From Tessaracoccus sp. OH4464_COT-324 (GTDB lineage Bacteria; Actinomycetota; Actinomycetes; Propionibacteriales; Propionibacteriaceae): 64,000 nt of DNA. The stretch spans positions 62,001-126,000 of the forward strand of contig NZ_RQYZ01000002.1 of NCBI RefSeq assembly GCF_003932855.1, read 5' to 3'. Position 1 is the stretch's first letter. Each line of letters starts with the position of its first letter. Shown piece after piece: positions 7,674 through 16,743 of the stretch. Position numbers and translations under genes: made by a program. A model generated the notes under the pieces. It was not told the origin of the DNA, did no database searches, and saw only the letters and a list, made by a program, of their open reading frames with translations.

Positions 7674-10600
7674 CTAGCCGTCCATCGCGGTGACGGCCTG
7701 CTCGATCTTCGCCTTCGCAGACCTGATGTGCTGCTGGTACGCGGCCAGATCACCCTCACGTAGGCTCTTGTCGGCCTGCTCGAACAGCGACTGGGCGTCG
7801 TTCAGCAAGGCACGCACCTCCGGATCGCTCGACCCGCCGGGTACGGGCGGAACCTGCCCGCTGCCCGTGCCTGTACTTCCCGGAACGGGATCGGCGGGGC
7901 TCGGGTTATCGCTTGAAGACGGGGTCTCGGGCGGAGTGGGGCTGACGACGCCGGGGTCCGCGGGATCTGCAGGCTCGCTGGGCGCCGGAACTGGCTGCAC
8001 GCCACCAGCCTGCTCGGCGGGCGGGCGCTCCCCCGTCTTGGCACCCGCATCGCCCTTGAAAACCGCGTCCAGTGCGGCCTGCAGCGTATCCCCGATACCC
8101 ACGTTCTCGCCGAAGCGCACCACCACGAACCTGAGCGCCGGGTAACCACCCGACGTCGACTTCGTAACGGTGTAGATCGGCTGAACATAAAGCAAACCGC
8201 CCCCGAGCGGCAGCGTCAGCAGGTTGCCGAACACCGCCTCCGTGTCCGATCCCTCCCGGTTGAAGGGCAGCAGCCGCTCGGCGACGCTCTCGTCGGTGCG
8301 GATCGCGTTGTAGGCCTGGCCCGGGCCGGGGATCTGCTGCTTGTCTGACAACTTCAGCACGCGCAGCCTGCCGTAGTCCGGGCTTGTCGCGTCGGCATTG
8401 GCCGACATGTAGACGGACAGGTTCTCCCGCTCCCTGGGCACGAAGATCGACGTGTTGGCGTAGTGCGGCTTCTCATCCCCAGGCCAGCGAATCGTCAGGA
8501 AATACGGGGGCTCCTTCTGCTTGTTCTGGCCGCCGCGCACCGGGTCATTCGGCACCTCCCAGATGTCGGATTGCTGATACCAGGTATCGCTGCTCGTGGT
8601 GTGGTACCGGCCCAACACCTCACGCTGCACCTTAAACAAGTCCGCCGGGTAGCGCAGATGGCTAAGCAAGCTCGCCGGAATCTCTGCCTTCGGGGTGATC
8701 GTGCCCGGGAAGGCGTCGGACCAAGTCTTCAGGATCGGATCCTCCTCATCCCACGCGTAGAGCTTGACCGTGCCGTCGTAAGCGTCCACCACGGCCTTGA
8801 CCGAATTGCGGATGTAGTTCACGCGGCTGCCGGGTTCGGTCAGCAGGTTGCCGCGGGTGCGCGAGTCGGATATCGCCTGGTTGTAGTCAATGGCTGCCGA
8901 GTTGGGGAACTGGTCCGTCGTCGTGAAGGCATCGATGATCCAGACCAGCTTCCCGTCCACGACGCTCGGGTAGGGATCCGAATCGAGCGTGAGCCAGGGG
9001 GCCACCTCTTGGACCCGTTCCAACGGGACCCGGTTGTGCAGGAGCTTCGATTCCTCGTTCACGCGGGAGCTCAGCAGCAGGTTGATGTCTCCGAACCGGA
9101 TCGCGAAGGCCGCGCGCTTGAGGAGGTTGCCGATTGGCACACCGCCCTGCCCACGATAGGTGTAACGGGCCTCGGTACGGTCGTCGCCGCCGGTTGGCGT
9201 GTCCAACTCGACGGGTTCCGCTCCCTCTGGGGAACCCACCACCACCCAGTCTGCGCTGCGCTCGCCAAAGTAAATGCGCGCCTCGTGTTCATCCAGCAGG
9301 CCCTCCGTCGGGATGCCGCCGGAGAAGAAGACCGGCTCACCATTGCTCTGCCTCTGGTTGCCGTAAGCCGCCACCAAGCCGTAGCCGTGTGTGTAAACGG
9401 TGCGCTGATTGTTCCAGGTGACATCCGCGTTCGCTTTGGCGAAGTCGAGTTCGCGCATCGCGACGACCGCATCCGTCGGCTTGCCGTCAATGACGTACCG
9501 GTCGACGTCGAGCGTCGCCGCGAACCGGTAGTAGCCACGAACCTGTTGCAGTTGCTCGAATGTCCGACCGACGACAGCGGGATCGATCAGACGGATTGCG
9601 GGCAGCGCCTCCGCGTCGGCGCGCAGCTGCCCGGCAGCCACCTCCTGGGTGGCTTCGTAATCGGTGATCTCGACGCGGTCGATCCCAAAGGCCTTTCGGG
9701 TGGCGTCCAGATGTGCGCCGATGTATGGCCGCTCCTTGTCGGGCTCGTTCGGCTTTACCTCGAAGGACTGGACGATCCACGGATATGGCCCGGTGAGGAG
9801 TAGCGAGCTGACAAGCATGAGCGTCAACGCGACCCCCGGTAGCGACCACTTGGGCCGCCAAGCGTTATAGAAACAGACGAGGGCTACTACCACGACGATG
9901 CCCGTCAGCACCAGCTGGATGGGCATCCTAACAGTGTGGTCGGTGTACTTCACACCGGTGAAGAGGCCTCCCGAAGAGGTCAGCAGCTGGTACCGGCCGA
10001 GGAAAGTGTAACCGGCGAAGACGATGAGAGAGATGCCGAGCAGCACCGACATCTGGCGGTGCGCGCCGATGGTTTTCTTGGTGTTGCCTGCGTTGCTAAA
10101 TGCCTTCACGGTGAAAGCCCCAGTGGTGAAGTGCACCACCAGCGCCCCAATCGTCGCAATCACGAGCGAGGCCAGGAAGAACCCCAGGACGAACCTCCAC
10201 CAGGGGAGGTGGAAGACGTAGAACGAGGCGTCCAAGCCGTAGTAGGGATCGCGCTGCCCGAAGGACTTGGCATTCCACGCCGCAAGGAAGACAGGCGCCT
10301 GTCCCAGCGCGGAAAGGCCCCCAAACAGGGCGAAGAATGCCGCCAACCCGAGACCGAGAACCTTCGACTTGGCATCGAGGGCGTCCCTGCCCTTAATCAG
10401 GAAGGCCGTATCGAGGTTAGCTCGCCTGACCTTCGGACGCAGCCGGTAGGCAAGTGCCGTCGAAACATAGAACGCGACCCCCATCAGGGAGCCGAAAACC
10501 AGGAACAAGAGACCCTGCGTGACCAGAAGTGTGGAGAACACAACCGAGAAGTCCACCGATTGGAACCACCACAGATCCGTGAGGATCCGAGAGGAGATGA

Positions 10601-10688
10601 TGGCGGCTACCGCCAGCACGGCAAATACCCCCAGCGAGATCTTCAGGGCCCTCAGCCGTGGGGGGCGAGCAGTCGTGGGGTCGCTCAT
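7674..10688 (-). CDS. UPF0182 family large integral membrane protein
   Basis: 1004 residues, usual for UPF0182 (COG1615; mycobacterial Rv0064/Rv3193c type). A short cytoplasmic N-terminus precedes about seven hydrophobic segments in the first 320 residues, starting with LKISLGVFAVLAVAAII. A long predicted extracytoplasmic domain follows (residues about 330-880), then a Pro/Ser/Gly-rich low-complexity linker (about 885-950) and a short helical tail. Function is unknown; related proteins are widespread in actinobacteria. It starts at ATG 10688, overlapping the stop of the PPA1309-type gene (ATGA), with GAGGAGAG upstream. Synteny with the PDZ-Lon and zincin-like genes matches the mycobacterial Rv3193c-Rv3195 block. 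Confidence 0.93.
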   Translation of the reverse strand: MSDPTTARPPRLRALKISLGVFAVLAVAAIISSRILTDLWWFQSVDFSVVFSTLLVTQGLLFLVFGSLMGVAFYVSTALAYRLRPKVRRANLDTAFLIKGRDALDAKSKVLGLGLAAFFALFGGLSALGQAPVFLAAWNAKSFGQRDPYYGLDASFYVFHLPWWRFVLGFFLASLVIATIGALVVHFTTGAFTVKAFSNAGNTKKTIGAHRQMSVLLGISLIVFAGYTFLGRYQLLTSSGGLFTGVKYTDHTVRMPIQLVLTGIVVVVALVCFYNAWRPKWSLPGVALTLMLVSSLLLTGPYPWIVQSFEVKPNEPDKERPYIGAHLDATRKAFGIDRVEITDYEATQEVAAGQLRADAEALPAIRLIDPAVVGRTFEQLQQVRGYYRFAATLDVDRYVIDGKPTDAVVAMRELDFAKANADVTWNNQRTVYTHGYGLVAAYGNQRQSNGEPVFFSGGIPTEGLLDEHEARIYFGERSADWVVVGSPEGAEPVELDTPTGGDDRTEARYTYRGQGGVPIGNLLKRAAFAIRFGDINLLLSSRVNEESKLLHNRVPLERVQEVAPWLTLDSDPYPSVVDGKLVWIIDAFTTTDQFPNSAAIDYNQAISDSRTRGNLLTEPGSRVNYIRNSVKAVVDAYDGTVKLYAWDEEDPILKTWSDAFPGTITPKAEIPASLLSHLRYPADLFKVQREVLGRYHTTSSDTWYQQSDIWEVPNDPVRGGQNKQKEPPYFLTIRWPGDEKPHYANTSIFVPRERENLSVYMSANADATSPDYGRLRVLKLSDKQQIPGPGQAYNAIRTDESVAERLLPFNREGSDTEAVFGNLLTLPLGGGLLYVQPIYTVTKSTSGGYPALRFVVVRFGENVGIGDTLQAALDAVFKGDAGAKTGERPPAEQAGGVQPVPAPSEPADPADPGVVSPTPPETPSSSDNPSPADPVPGSTGTGSGQVPPVPGGSSDPEVRALLNDAQSLFEQADKSLREGDLAAYQQHIRSAKAKIEQAVTAMDG

Positions 10689-11194
10689 GGTTCTCTCCTC
10701 AGAGTTTGGCCCAGAGCCTCGGGCAGGTTGGGAATGACGTCTTCGCCTCGCAGAAGTTCTTCCGGATGTGACTTGAGCCGGGCCAGGCAGTGGCGGCTAC
10801 CGTCGCGCAGCACCCCAACCACAGCCCTGATCTCCTCGTGCTCGGGGTGCGATCGAACGAAATCGACCGCGGCGGCGTCGTCTTCGGGAACATCGGATTC
10901 ATATTTCGCTGGCAAGAAGGTGCGCTCAAGGGTGATGGCCACGCCCTCAACCGTCTCCGGGAAGTAAATCTCGGCCAACTTGGCAGCCAGGTTGTCAGTA
11001 GCCTTGAACTCGTCCTGCTCCACCGCGCTGAGCGCATCCGGGGTGCCCTGCGCGAGCTGCCCAGTCAGATGGGGCTCCATTCGGATAAGTTCCGCGGTAG
11101 GCACCAGCGCAAACAACCTGGCGGGCTGGTCCCAACCCAACTCGGCCACGTGCTGCTCTATGTCAAGGAGCACCGCAACAAGCCTGTCACTCAC
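10685..11194 (-). CDS. PPA1309-family conserved protein
   Basis: 169 residues, soluble and acidic, with no membrane segment. It matches the conserved actinobacterial family named after Cutibacterium acnes PPA1309: N-terminal helix DRLVAVLLDIEQHVAELGWDQP, then FALVPTAELI, and later GVAITLERTFLP and RDGSRHCLARL. No catalytic motif or known function. The GTG start at 11194 is chosen because GGAGG lies 9 nt upstream and the reading frame further upstream is only the antisense-like overlap with the PDZ-Lon gene. It overlaps the end of the upstream gene by 8 nt and the start of the UPF0182 gene by 4 nt, so the three form a tight operon. Confidence 0.82.
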   Translation of the reverse strand: MSDRLVAVLLDIEQHVAELGWDQPARLFALVPTAELIRMEPHLTGQLAQGTPDALSAVEQDEFKATDNLAAKLAEIYFPETVEGVAITLERTFLPAKYESDVPEDDAAAVDFVRSHPEHEEIRAVVGVLRDGSRHCLARLKSHPEELLRGEDVIPNLPEALGQTLRREP

Positions 11195-12230
11195 AACTAG
11201 CAACCTCCGCTTGATTTCCTTCTTGTATGTATTGCAGTGCCGCAATGGCGTCGCGCAACGTGGACACCGGGACGAGACGCATCTTGGTCTGCACTCCATC
11301 GAGAGCCTGGCAGTTGTCCCACGGCAGGAAGAACAAGGTCGCACCCGCTTCCTCGGCTCCCTTGATCTTCTGCTGAATGCCGCCGATCGGCCGAACCTGA
11401 CCCCGGGGGTCAATGACTCCAGTGCCAGCTACGGTCAGATCCGCCATCAGGGAGCCGGGGGTCACGTGGTCGTAGATGCCCAAGGCGAACACCAGGCCCG
11501 CGCTGGGACCAACTATGTCGGGACTCACTCCGTATGCAACCCGGGCCGCGTACTCGAAGCCCTCGGTCAGGCCGACCCCCACAACAGCCCGCTCCTGGTC
11601 CTGCGGCGAACGACCCGCGACCACGGTGACCCGCTCAAGTTCGCCGTCGCGCAGCACCTCAAACTCAACAGAAGCTCCCACGGCGACCGTTCTCAGGTGA
11701 TTCGAGATCTCCTCTTCGCTGCTCACCGACTCGCCGTCGAGGCTCAGCACCAGATCGCCCGGCTGGAGAAGCCCGCCGGAGGGCCCGTTCAGGAGCACCT
11801 TCTCGATCATCGGCCGCTCGGTGACTGCGATGCCCGCCGCACGGAGCGCCGCAACGGTGGCGTTCTGTCTGGAGGAATCCATCGACGCCACGGCCTCCTG
11901 GGTGATCTCCTCATCGGATTTCCCGGGCGGATAGATCAAATCGCGCGGCATGGCATCCGAACCGTCCGCGAAATAGGCCTGCATCGCCTCCGGCAGGCTG
12001 ATCCGGGACGATGACTTGGAGGTGGACACAACCGTCAGCAGCAGCCGCCCGGACACCGGGTGCGTCTCGACGCCGCTGACGCTGATCAGCGGCGTGTCGT
12101 CCTTGGTACCCAGCACGTCAACGGGTATGCCTGGCCGCCACGTGACGTAAGGCGCCGGCACGAAAACGAGCGCCGCCGCCAACAGCACGAACAACACGCT
12201 AGACGTTATAGCCACCGCGTTCCTGTTCAC
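11187..12230 (-). CDS. YlbL-type PDZ and Lon-like serine peptidase, membrane anchored
   Basis: 347 residues. The N-terminal anchor AVAITSSVLFVLLAAALVF is followed by PAPYVTWRPG, typical of YlbL proteins. A PDZ domain covers about residues 140-210 (NGPSGGLLQPGDLVLSLDGE). A C-terminal Lon-type (S16) proteolytic domain has its catalytic Ser in GPSAGLVFAL and its Lys in QQKIKGAEEAGA, the Ser-Lys dyad. The active domain should face outside the membrane. The family includes Bacillus YlbL and mycobacterial Rv3194c; in Bacillus it clears the cell-division inhibitor YneA after DNA damage. GTG 12230 is chosen because GAAGGGAAG precedes it and homologues begin just before the anchor; a TTG at 12281 is possible but gives an atypical extension. 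Confidence 0.88.
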   Translation of the reverse strand: MNRNAVAITSSVLFVLLAAALVFVPAPYVTWRPGIPVDVLGTKDDTPLISVSGVETHPVSGRLLLTVVSTSKSSSRISLPEAMQAYFADGSDAMPRDLIYPPGKSDEEITQEAVASMDSSRQNATVAALRAAGIAVTERPMIEKVLLNGPSGGLLQPGDLVLSLDGESVSSEEEISNHLRTVAVGASVEFEVLRDGELERVTVVAGRSPQDQERAVVGVGLTEGFEYAARVAYGVSPDIVGPSAGLVFALGIYDHVTPGSLMADLTVAGTGVIDPRGQVRPIGGIQQKIKGAEEAGATLFFLPWDNCQALDGVQTKMRLVPVSTLRDAIAALQYIQEGNQAEVASCE

Positions 12231-12340
12231 TGAGCGCTTCCCTTCAACCCGTTTCTCAGACACGATACCAATCAAGACCAACGCGGTAAGCGCGTTGCTT
12301 GAGTCATACGGTTGAATGGAACTCCAAGGAGGTGGTCACA

Positions 12341-13636
12341 GTGACCGAGCCGGGTGGCTTCAATTTCGACGAGCTTCGCAAGTTGCTGGAACAGCTGGGG
12401 ATCAGCGACAAGGGCGATGGGCCCGATTTCGAATCCCTGTTGAAGCGAATGCAGAGTCTCGGCGAACACGGCCTGTTCCCGGGAATGCCCAAGCAGGACG
12501 CCGACGCCTCGTGGCGCACGACGATCTCCGCAGCCAAGACCGCAACCACCGATGGCTATGCCGATCCCGAGATTTCCGCCGTCGAGGAGGCGCAGGTGAG
12601 CGAGGCCGAGCGACTGGTCCAGTCCTGGCTCGACGAATTCACAAGTTTCGCCTCCCCCGGGCTGCCCGCGAGAGCACTGACCCGAACCGGTTGGCTGGAA
12701 GACACCGGCGTCGGCTGGCGCGCCATCGTCGAGCCCATCATCGCCGGACATGGCGCCGCGCTCGGCCGCAACGCGCTCGGGGATGACGACGAGTTCAACA
12801 TTGGGGCGCTGGTGGCTCCGCTGATTAACCAATCGGCCACCTTGTTGTACCGGAATCGCTTGAAACGCGAGCTCGCCAAGGTGGCCCGCGACACGTTGAC
12901 CGGAACAGAGATCGGCTTCCGGCTGTCGGCCTCCGCACGCACCGTGGTCCTGCCCGCCAACGTGGCAGCCTTCACCGCCGACCTCGAAGCGGATCGAACC
13001 GACCTCCTACTAGTACTGGTGCTGCGCGACGCGGCCCGCCAGCGGCTGTTTCACAACGTGGGCTGGCTTGCCCCGCAACTCACCGCGCTGCTCACTCACT
13101 ACGCGCGAGAAATCAGGATCGATGTCGAGGCCATCGCGGAACGTTTCTCCCCCGAAAGTATCGAGAGCATGAGCCTCGACGAGTTGGCTAAGGTGGGCGA
13201 CGAACTAGAGATCTCTTTCTTCCGCCCTGCCAGCACACCGGAACAACTGGAGGTGTTGGACCGACTGGGGCTGCTGCTCGCGCTCGTGGAGGGCTGGGTG
13301 GATCACGTGACCGCCCGCACGATGGAGAAATGGATGCCTCATGCCCCTCAGCTTGCGGAGGTGCTGCGTCGACGGCGGGCTGCGGGCTCGCCGGTGCGCG
13401 ACGTACTACGGGTGCTGATCGGGCTCGAGCTACCGAGTTCCAACATGATCGCGGCCGAGCGATTGTGGGCGGTTGCTGAGCATGAACTTGGCGCGGCGGG
13501 ACGCGACCGTGTCTGGTCGCATCCCGACCTGCTGCCCACGGCAGAGCACCTGGAGGATCCGCACTCCTTCACCCGCCCGGACACTCCTCAGGAAGACGAC
13601 CTGGACGCGGAGCTACGCAAACTCCTTGGAAACTGA
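12341..13636 (+). CDS. Zincin-like family protein (DUF2342, Rv3195 type)
   Basis: 431 residues. It matches the actinobacterial zincin-like DUF2342 family: disordered acidic N-terminus, then NIGALVAPLINQ, VVLPANVAAF and the C-terminal ALVEGWVDHVTART segment. Where other zincin-like members carry HExxH, this protein reads RDAARQRLF (residues about 230-238), so both histidines and the glutamate are absent and peptidase activity is doubtful. The GTG at 12341 is chosen because AAGGAGG lies 8 nt upstream. It is divergent from the PDZ-Lon gene, as Rv3195 is from Rv3194c. Function is unknown. Confidence 0.85.
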   Translation: MTEPGGFNFDELRKLLEQLGISDKGDGPDFESLLKRMQSLGEHGLFPGMPKQDADASWRTTISAAKTATTDGYADPEISAVEEAQVSEAERLVQSWLDEFTSFASPGLPARALTRTGWLEDTGVGWRAIVEPIIAGHGAALGRNALGDDDEFNIGALVAPLINQSATLLYRNRLKRELAKVARDTLTGTEIGFRLSASARTVVLPANVAAFTADLEADRTDLLLVLVLRDAARQRLFHNVGWLAPQLTALLTHYAREIRIDVEAIAERFSPESIESMSLDELAKVGDELEISFFRPASTPEQLEVLDRLGLLLALVEGWVDHVTARTMEKWMPHAPQLAEVLRRRRAAGSPVRDVLRVLIGLELPSSNMIAAERLWAVAEHELGAAGRDRVWSHPDLLPTAEHLEDPHSFTRPDTPQEDDLDAELRKLLGN

Positions 13637-13742
13637 ACTGCACGCTCATCTGGCCCGATTTAGTCAGAATCGCCGCATTTTGCCCGCCACCAGCGCGTTT
13701 CAGTTGACTCTGCACCCCTTGCGCGGTCAAACTGGCTTTCGT

Positions 13743-13824
13743 GAGTCCGTGGTGCTCTCCCGCAGGGGAAGGCGGCAGAGCCCCGGACTCCTCTCCGTGA
13801 AGGAGCGCGGGGCCGGTTGGCCCC
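13743..13824 (+). ncRNA. Candidate structured RNA leader before the zinc-ribbon gene
   Basis: Three hairpins in series on the plus strand. The first is three-tiered: GAGTCCG 13743-13749 with 13784-13790, GCTCT 13754-13758 with 13777-13781, and CCGC 13760-13763 with GCGG 13772-13775. A short CTCC/GGAG hairpin follows, then GGGGCC 13809-13814 with 13819-13824 (loop GGTT). It ends about 47 nt before the ATG of the small zinc-ribbon protein. It does not match a riboswitch I know. It could also be a terminator for the preceding gene. Confidence 0.35.
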
Positions 13825-13871
13825 GGCACAGGAACCGCCGGACAAACTGGCTACATACACTAGGAGGAAAC

Positions 13872-14033
13872 ATGGCTCAGGAAACTTGGGAAGGCGAGTT
13901 CTACTGCGTGAAGTGCAAGGAGAAGCGCACCGCCAAGGGGAAGGTCGTAGTGAACGACAAGGGCACTAAGATGGCCAAGGGTAAGTGCCCGGAGTGCGGC
14001 ACCAACCTGAACCGCATTCTTGGTCGCGCCTGA
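13872..14033 (+). CDS. Small zinc-ribbon protein (DUF5679 type)
   Basis: 53 residues, preceded by a strong AGGAGG 5 nt before the ATG. Two knuckles, CVKC near residue 12 and CPEC near residue 39, form a rubredoxin-like zinc ribbon around a lysine-rich centre (KGKVVVNDKGTKMAKGK). This pattern is the actinobacterial DUF5679 family, of unknown function and possibly nucleic-acid or protein binding. It has its own hairpin-rich upstream region and its own terminator, so it is probably monocistronic and well expressed. Confidence 0.88.
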   Translation: MAQETWEGEFYCVKCKEKRTAKGKVVVNDKGTKMAKGKCPECGTNLNRILGRA

Positions 14034-14051
14034 TCACCTGATCAATCGTTC

Positions 14052-14083
14052 AAATGGGCCGGAGGTTCGCTTCCGGCCCATTT
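14052..14083 (+). terminator. Terminator of the zinc-ribbon gene
   Basis: AAATGGGCCGGA (14052-14063) pairs with TCCGGCCCATTT (14072-14083) around an 8-nt loop, followed by CGTCTCT. It begins 19 nt after the zinc-ribbon stop codon. Confidence 0.85.
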
Positions 14084-14120
14084 CGTCTCTCCGGAGACCC
14101 AACAAGTAAAGGAGGCAACG

Positions 14121-14663
14121 ATGCCAGCACCCATACTCGTCGTCGAAGACGGCCAACAACTAACCACCCGCCTGGCCCGTTCAGGGCTCGACGTCTCAGC
14201 CATCAGACCCGACACAGCCCTCCGTCGGCCCGGTTTTGCCTGGGACATGGACATTGTCGTCCTGGGGTTCCCACCGGGCACACACCCGATAGTCGAGTTT
14301 GAGGCCTACACGAGCGGTCCAGTGTTGTACGTGTTTGCCGACGCTGACCATGCGTCGGTCGGCCCGATGCTGTCGCGGGGCACGGGACCCTGCCCGCGTT
14401 GTGCGAGCGTCGCCGACGAGCCCTGCACCCCGGAGGAGGACACACCCAGCTACGCGAGATTGAAGTCAATTGCGGGGATGGGTGATGCGTTGCTCGACTG
14501 GGCGGCAGCCACGGCAGTGCTGGAAACTAAAACGTTTCAGTTGAGCCGAGTGTCCACACTCGGCGATGCCGAGATGATCTGGGCACTCAATGGGGACACC
14601 GGCATCTCCGCGCGACGGGTAGCGGCCCAACCCGGATGCGGGGCGCTGGACTGCAGAAGCTAG
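14121..14663 (+). CDS. TOMM cyclodehydratase-like protein, short form
   Basis: 180 residues. The segment SVGPMLSRGTGPCPRC (about residues 73-88) matches the motif of the cyclodehydratase/ThiF-like leader-binding proteins of azole-peptide (TOMM) biosynthesis, and homologues sit beside uvrD2 in other actinobacteria. The protein is much shorter than full-length members and lacks an ATP-binding adenylation motif, so an independent catalytic role is doubtful. The C-terminus ends with two more cysteines (GCGALDC). The start follows AAAGGAGG with 5 nt spacing. Its last 4 nt overlap the end of convergent uvrD2. No YcaO or precursor peptide is encoded nearby, so azole-peptide production is not implied. 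Confidence 0.6.
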   Translation: MPAPILVVEDGQQLTTRLARSGLDVSAIRPDTALRRPGFAWDMDIVVLGFPPGTHPIVEFEAYTSGPVLYVFADADHASVGPMLSRGTGPCPRCASVADEPCTPEEDTPSYARLKSIAGMGDALLDWAAATAVLETKTFQLSRVSTLGDAEMIWALNGDTGISARRVAAQPGCGALDCRS

Positions 14664-16675
14664 CGCCGTTCGTTCACCAACTCGATCACACGCTCGCCGT
14701 AGCGCTTCGCCTTTGCCTGGCCGATACCAGGCAAGGCCAGTAGCTCGGCGAGCGTGCTGGGTTTCGCCTCCGCGATGGCGTAGAGCGTTGCGTCCGTGAA
14801 CACCACGAAAGCAGGCACGCTGTATTCGTCTGCCGTGGCTTTCCGCCACACCTTGAGAGCGTCAAACAAGCCCTCATCGATGGGTAGATCGCACTCAAGG
14901 TGAGCCCGCCTCTTTCGCTCTGCTGCGCTCGACAGTTGGCCACCACACGCCCGGCAGCTAGCCGACTTGAGGGAGCGTTGCACGAAGGGCTGCTGCGCCG
15001 CGATCGGCCGCTTGTTCGAGTTGAGGCCGGCAAGGAAACGTGATCGCTGGTGTTTCCCACTCTGCGCGACGAAGTTCCAACTCAGCCTGAGCATCCGGCG
15101 GGCCCGGGTAATCGCCACGTAGAGCAGGCGGCGCTCCTCGTCGATCTCGGCCCGTTCCTTTGCTAAGGCGAACGGCATCATCCCTTCACGGACGCCAACA
15201 ACCGCCACATCGTCCCATTCCAGTCCCTTGGCGGCGTGCATGGTGCTGAGCGTGACTGCGGAGGCGACTGGGGAGGCCTGCCAGGAGGCACGCTGGCTCA
15301 GCCAGGCCGCGGCGGCGCCCGCGCTCCAGGTGGGTTCTAGCTCCACCTCCGCCTCGATCATCTGCTTCAAGGCGGTGAGCGATTCCCAGCGTTCCCGCTG
15401 CCGGCCCTGTCCCCGCGGAGCCTCCGGCTGCCAGCTCAACTCCTGGTACGCATTCGTGAGGAGCTGCGTGGCCGTCGCTTCCGGATCTTCCTGCGCAATC
15501 CGAAGCAGCGTGCCCACCGCATGACGCACTTCAGCACGCTCGTAGAAACGCTCGGTGCCGCGCACCGAATACGGCACCTGACGCTCGTCCAAAGCCGCCT
15601 CGATCAGCGGAGAGGACGCGTTGATCCGGTACAGGATCGCCAACTCCTCCCAGGGGGTACCAGCGCGGTTTCGCTCCACCACCCAATCGGCAACGCTCGC
15701 GGCCTCGTGCGCCGCCGTCGAGGTTGCACGGATCTCCGGGACCTCCCCGGAGGGACGCATGGCGCGCAACCTCTCCCTGCTCGGCGGGCGCAGCACGTGG
15801 TCAGCCAACGCAAGAATCTCAGGCGAGGAGCGGTAGTTGCGCACCAACCGAATCGTGGATCCCGGGTGTTGGCGGGCCAACTCACGCAGGAAACGCGGGT
15901 CCGCCCCGGCGAAGGAGTGGATGGCCTGGTTCGGATCCCCCACGACGCAAACGTCCTTGCGGTCGTCCACCCAGAGGCAGATGAGCGCGTGTTGAATGGC
16001 GGAAACATCCTGGTACTCGTCCACGACGAAGTGCCGGTACTGCCCCCGAACCTGCTCCGCGATCTCCGGAAACGAGCTGATCAGCGCAGCATTGCACAGC
16101 AGCAGATCGTGGAAATCCACCACACCTTGCGCCTGTTTGGCCTTCTCGTACAGGGTCATGATGTGAGCCACCTGCGCGCCGCTCGCCCCCGCAACCTCGC
16201 GGGACGCAGCCAGCTCCGCGTAGGCTTCGGGCTCCACGTTGCCCGACTTGGCCCAGGAGATTTCCGTCTCCAGATCACGCACCAGCGCGGTCTCGGTCTG
16301 CCCCAGGACCTGACTGGCGCACCGTGCGATGAGACCGAAGGTGTTCTCCGCGAGTTCGGGGAAGTCCGCGCCGTAGGCCTTGGGCCAGAAGTAGCGGCAC
16401 TGACGCAGCGCTGCGGCATGAATTGTGCGCGCCGATGTGCCGTGCACACCGAGCTGAGCAAGACGCGTCTTCATCTCACCGGCTGCACGAGTGGTGAAAG
16501 TGACCGCCAGCACCGCCCGAGGATCATAGTGCCCCTCGCGCACGGCGTATGCGACGCGGTGCGTGATCGCTCTGGTCTTTCCGGTGCCTGCTCCAGCCAG
16601 GACCACCACGGGCGCATCCAGGGCCAGGGCCACTTGGCGCTGCTCGGGGTCGAGCGCGTCCAGGATTTCATCCAT
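14660..16675 (-). CDS. uvrD2: ATP-dependent DNA helicase UvrD2
   Basis: 671-residue superfamily 1A helicase. Motif I is AGAGTGKT near residue 30, motif II VVDEYQDVS near 218, motif III GDPNQAIHSFAGA near 245, motif IV VRNYRSS near 278, motif V MHAAKGLEWD near 480 and motif VI LLYVAITRARR near 523. A C-terminal HRDC domain (LPIDEGLFDALKVWR to LPGIGQAKAKRYGE) identifies UvrD2, a DNA-dependent ATPase that unwinds 3'-tailed DNA with Ku or its HRDC region in mycobacteria. The linker zinc motif is incomplete: CRAC is followed by a single Cys in ECDLP where family members usually have CxxC. GGAGG lies 6 nt before the ATG. Confidence 0.93.
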   Translation of the reverse strand: MDEILDALDPEQRQVALALDAPVVVLAGAGTGKTRAITHRVAYAVREGHYDPRAVLAVTFTTRAAGEMKTRLAQLGVHGTSARTIHAAALRQCRYFWPKAYGADFPELAENTFGLIARCASQVLGQTETALVRDLETEISWAKSGNVEPEAYAELAASREVAGASGAQVAHIMTLYEKAKQAQGVVDFHDLLLCNAALISSFPEIAEQVRGQYRHFVVDEYQDVSAIQHALICLWVDDRKDVCVVGDPNQAIHSFAGADPRFLRELARQHPGSTIRLVRNYRSSPEILALADHVLRPPSRERLRAMRPSGEVPEIRATSTAAHEAASVADWVVERNRAGTPWEELAILYRINASSPLIEAALDERQVPYSVRGTERFYERAEVRHAVGTLLRIAQEDPEATATQLLTNAYQELSWQPEAPRGQGRQRERWESLTALKQMIEAEVELEPTWSAGAAAAWLSQRASWQASPVASAVTLSTMHAAKGLEWDDVAVVGVREGMMPFALAKERAEIDEERRLLYVAITRARRMLRLSWNFVAQSGKHQRSRFLAGLNSNKRPIAAQQPFVQRSLKSASCRACGGQLSSAAERKRRAHLECDLPIDEGLFDALKVWRKATADEYSVPAFVVFTDATLYAIAEAKPSTLAELLALPGIGQAKAKRYGERVIELVNERR

Positions 16676-16743
16676 TCTCTGCCTCCGAGGCGCAAAACTA
16701 CCAAAGACAACCGGCTGAAAGTGGCTGAGCCGCCTGTCGCCAC

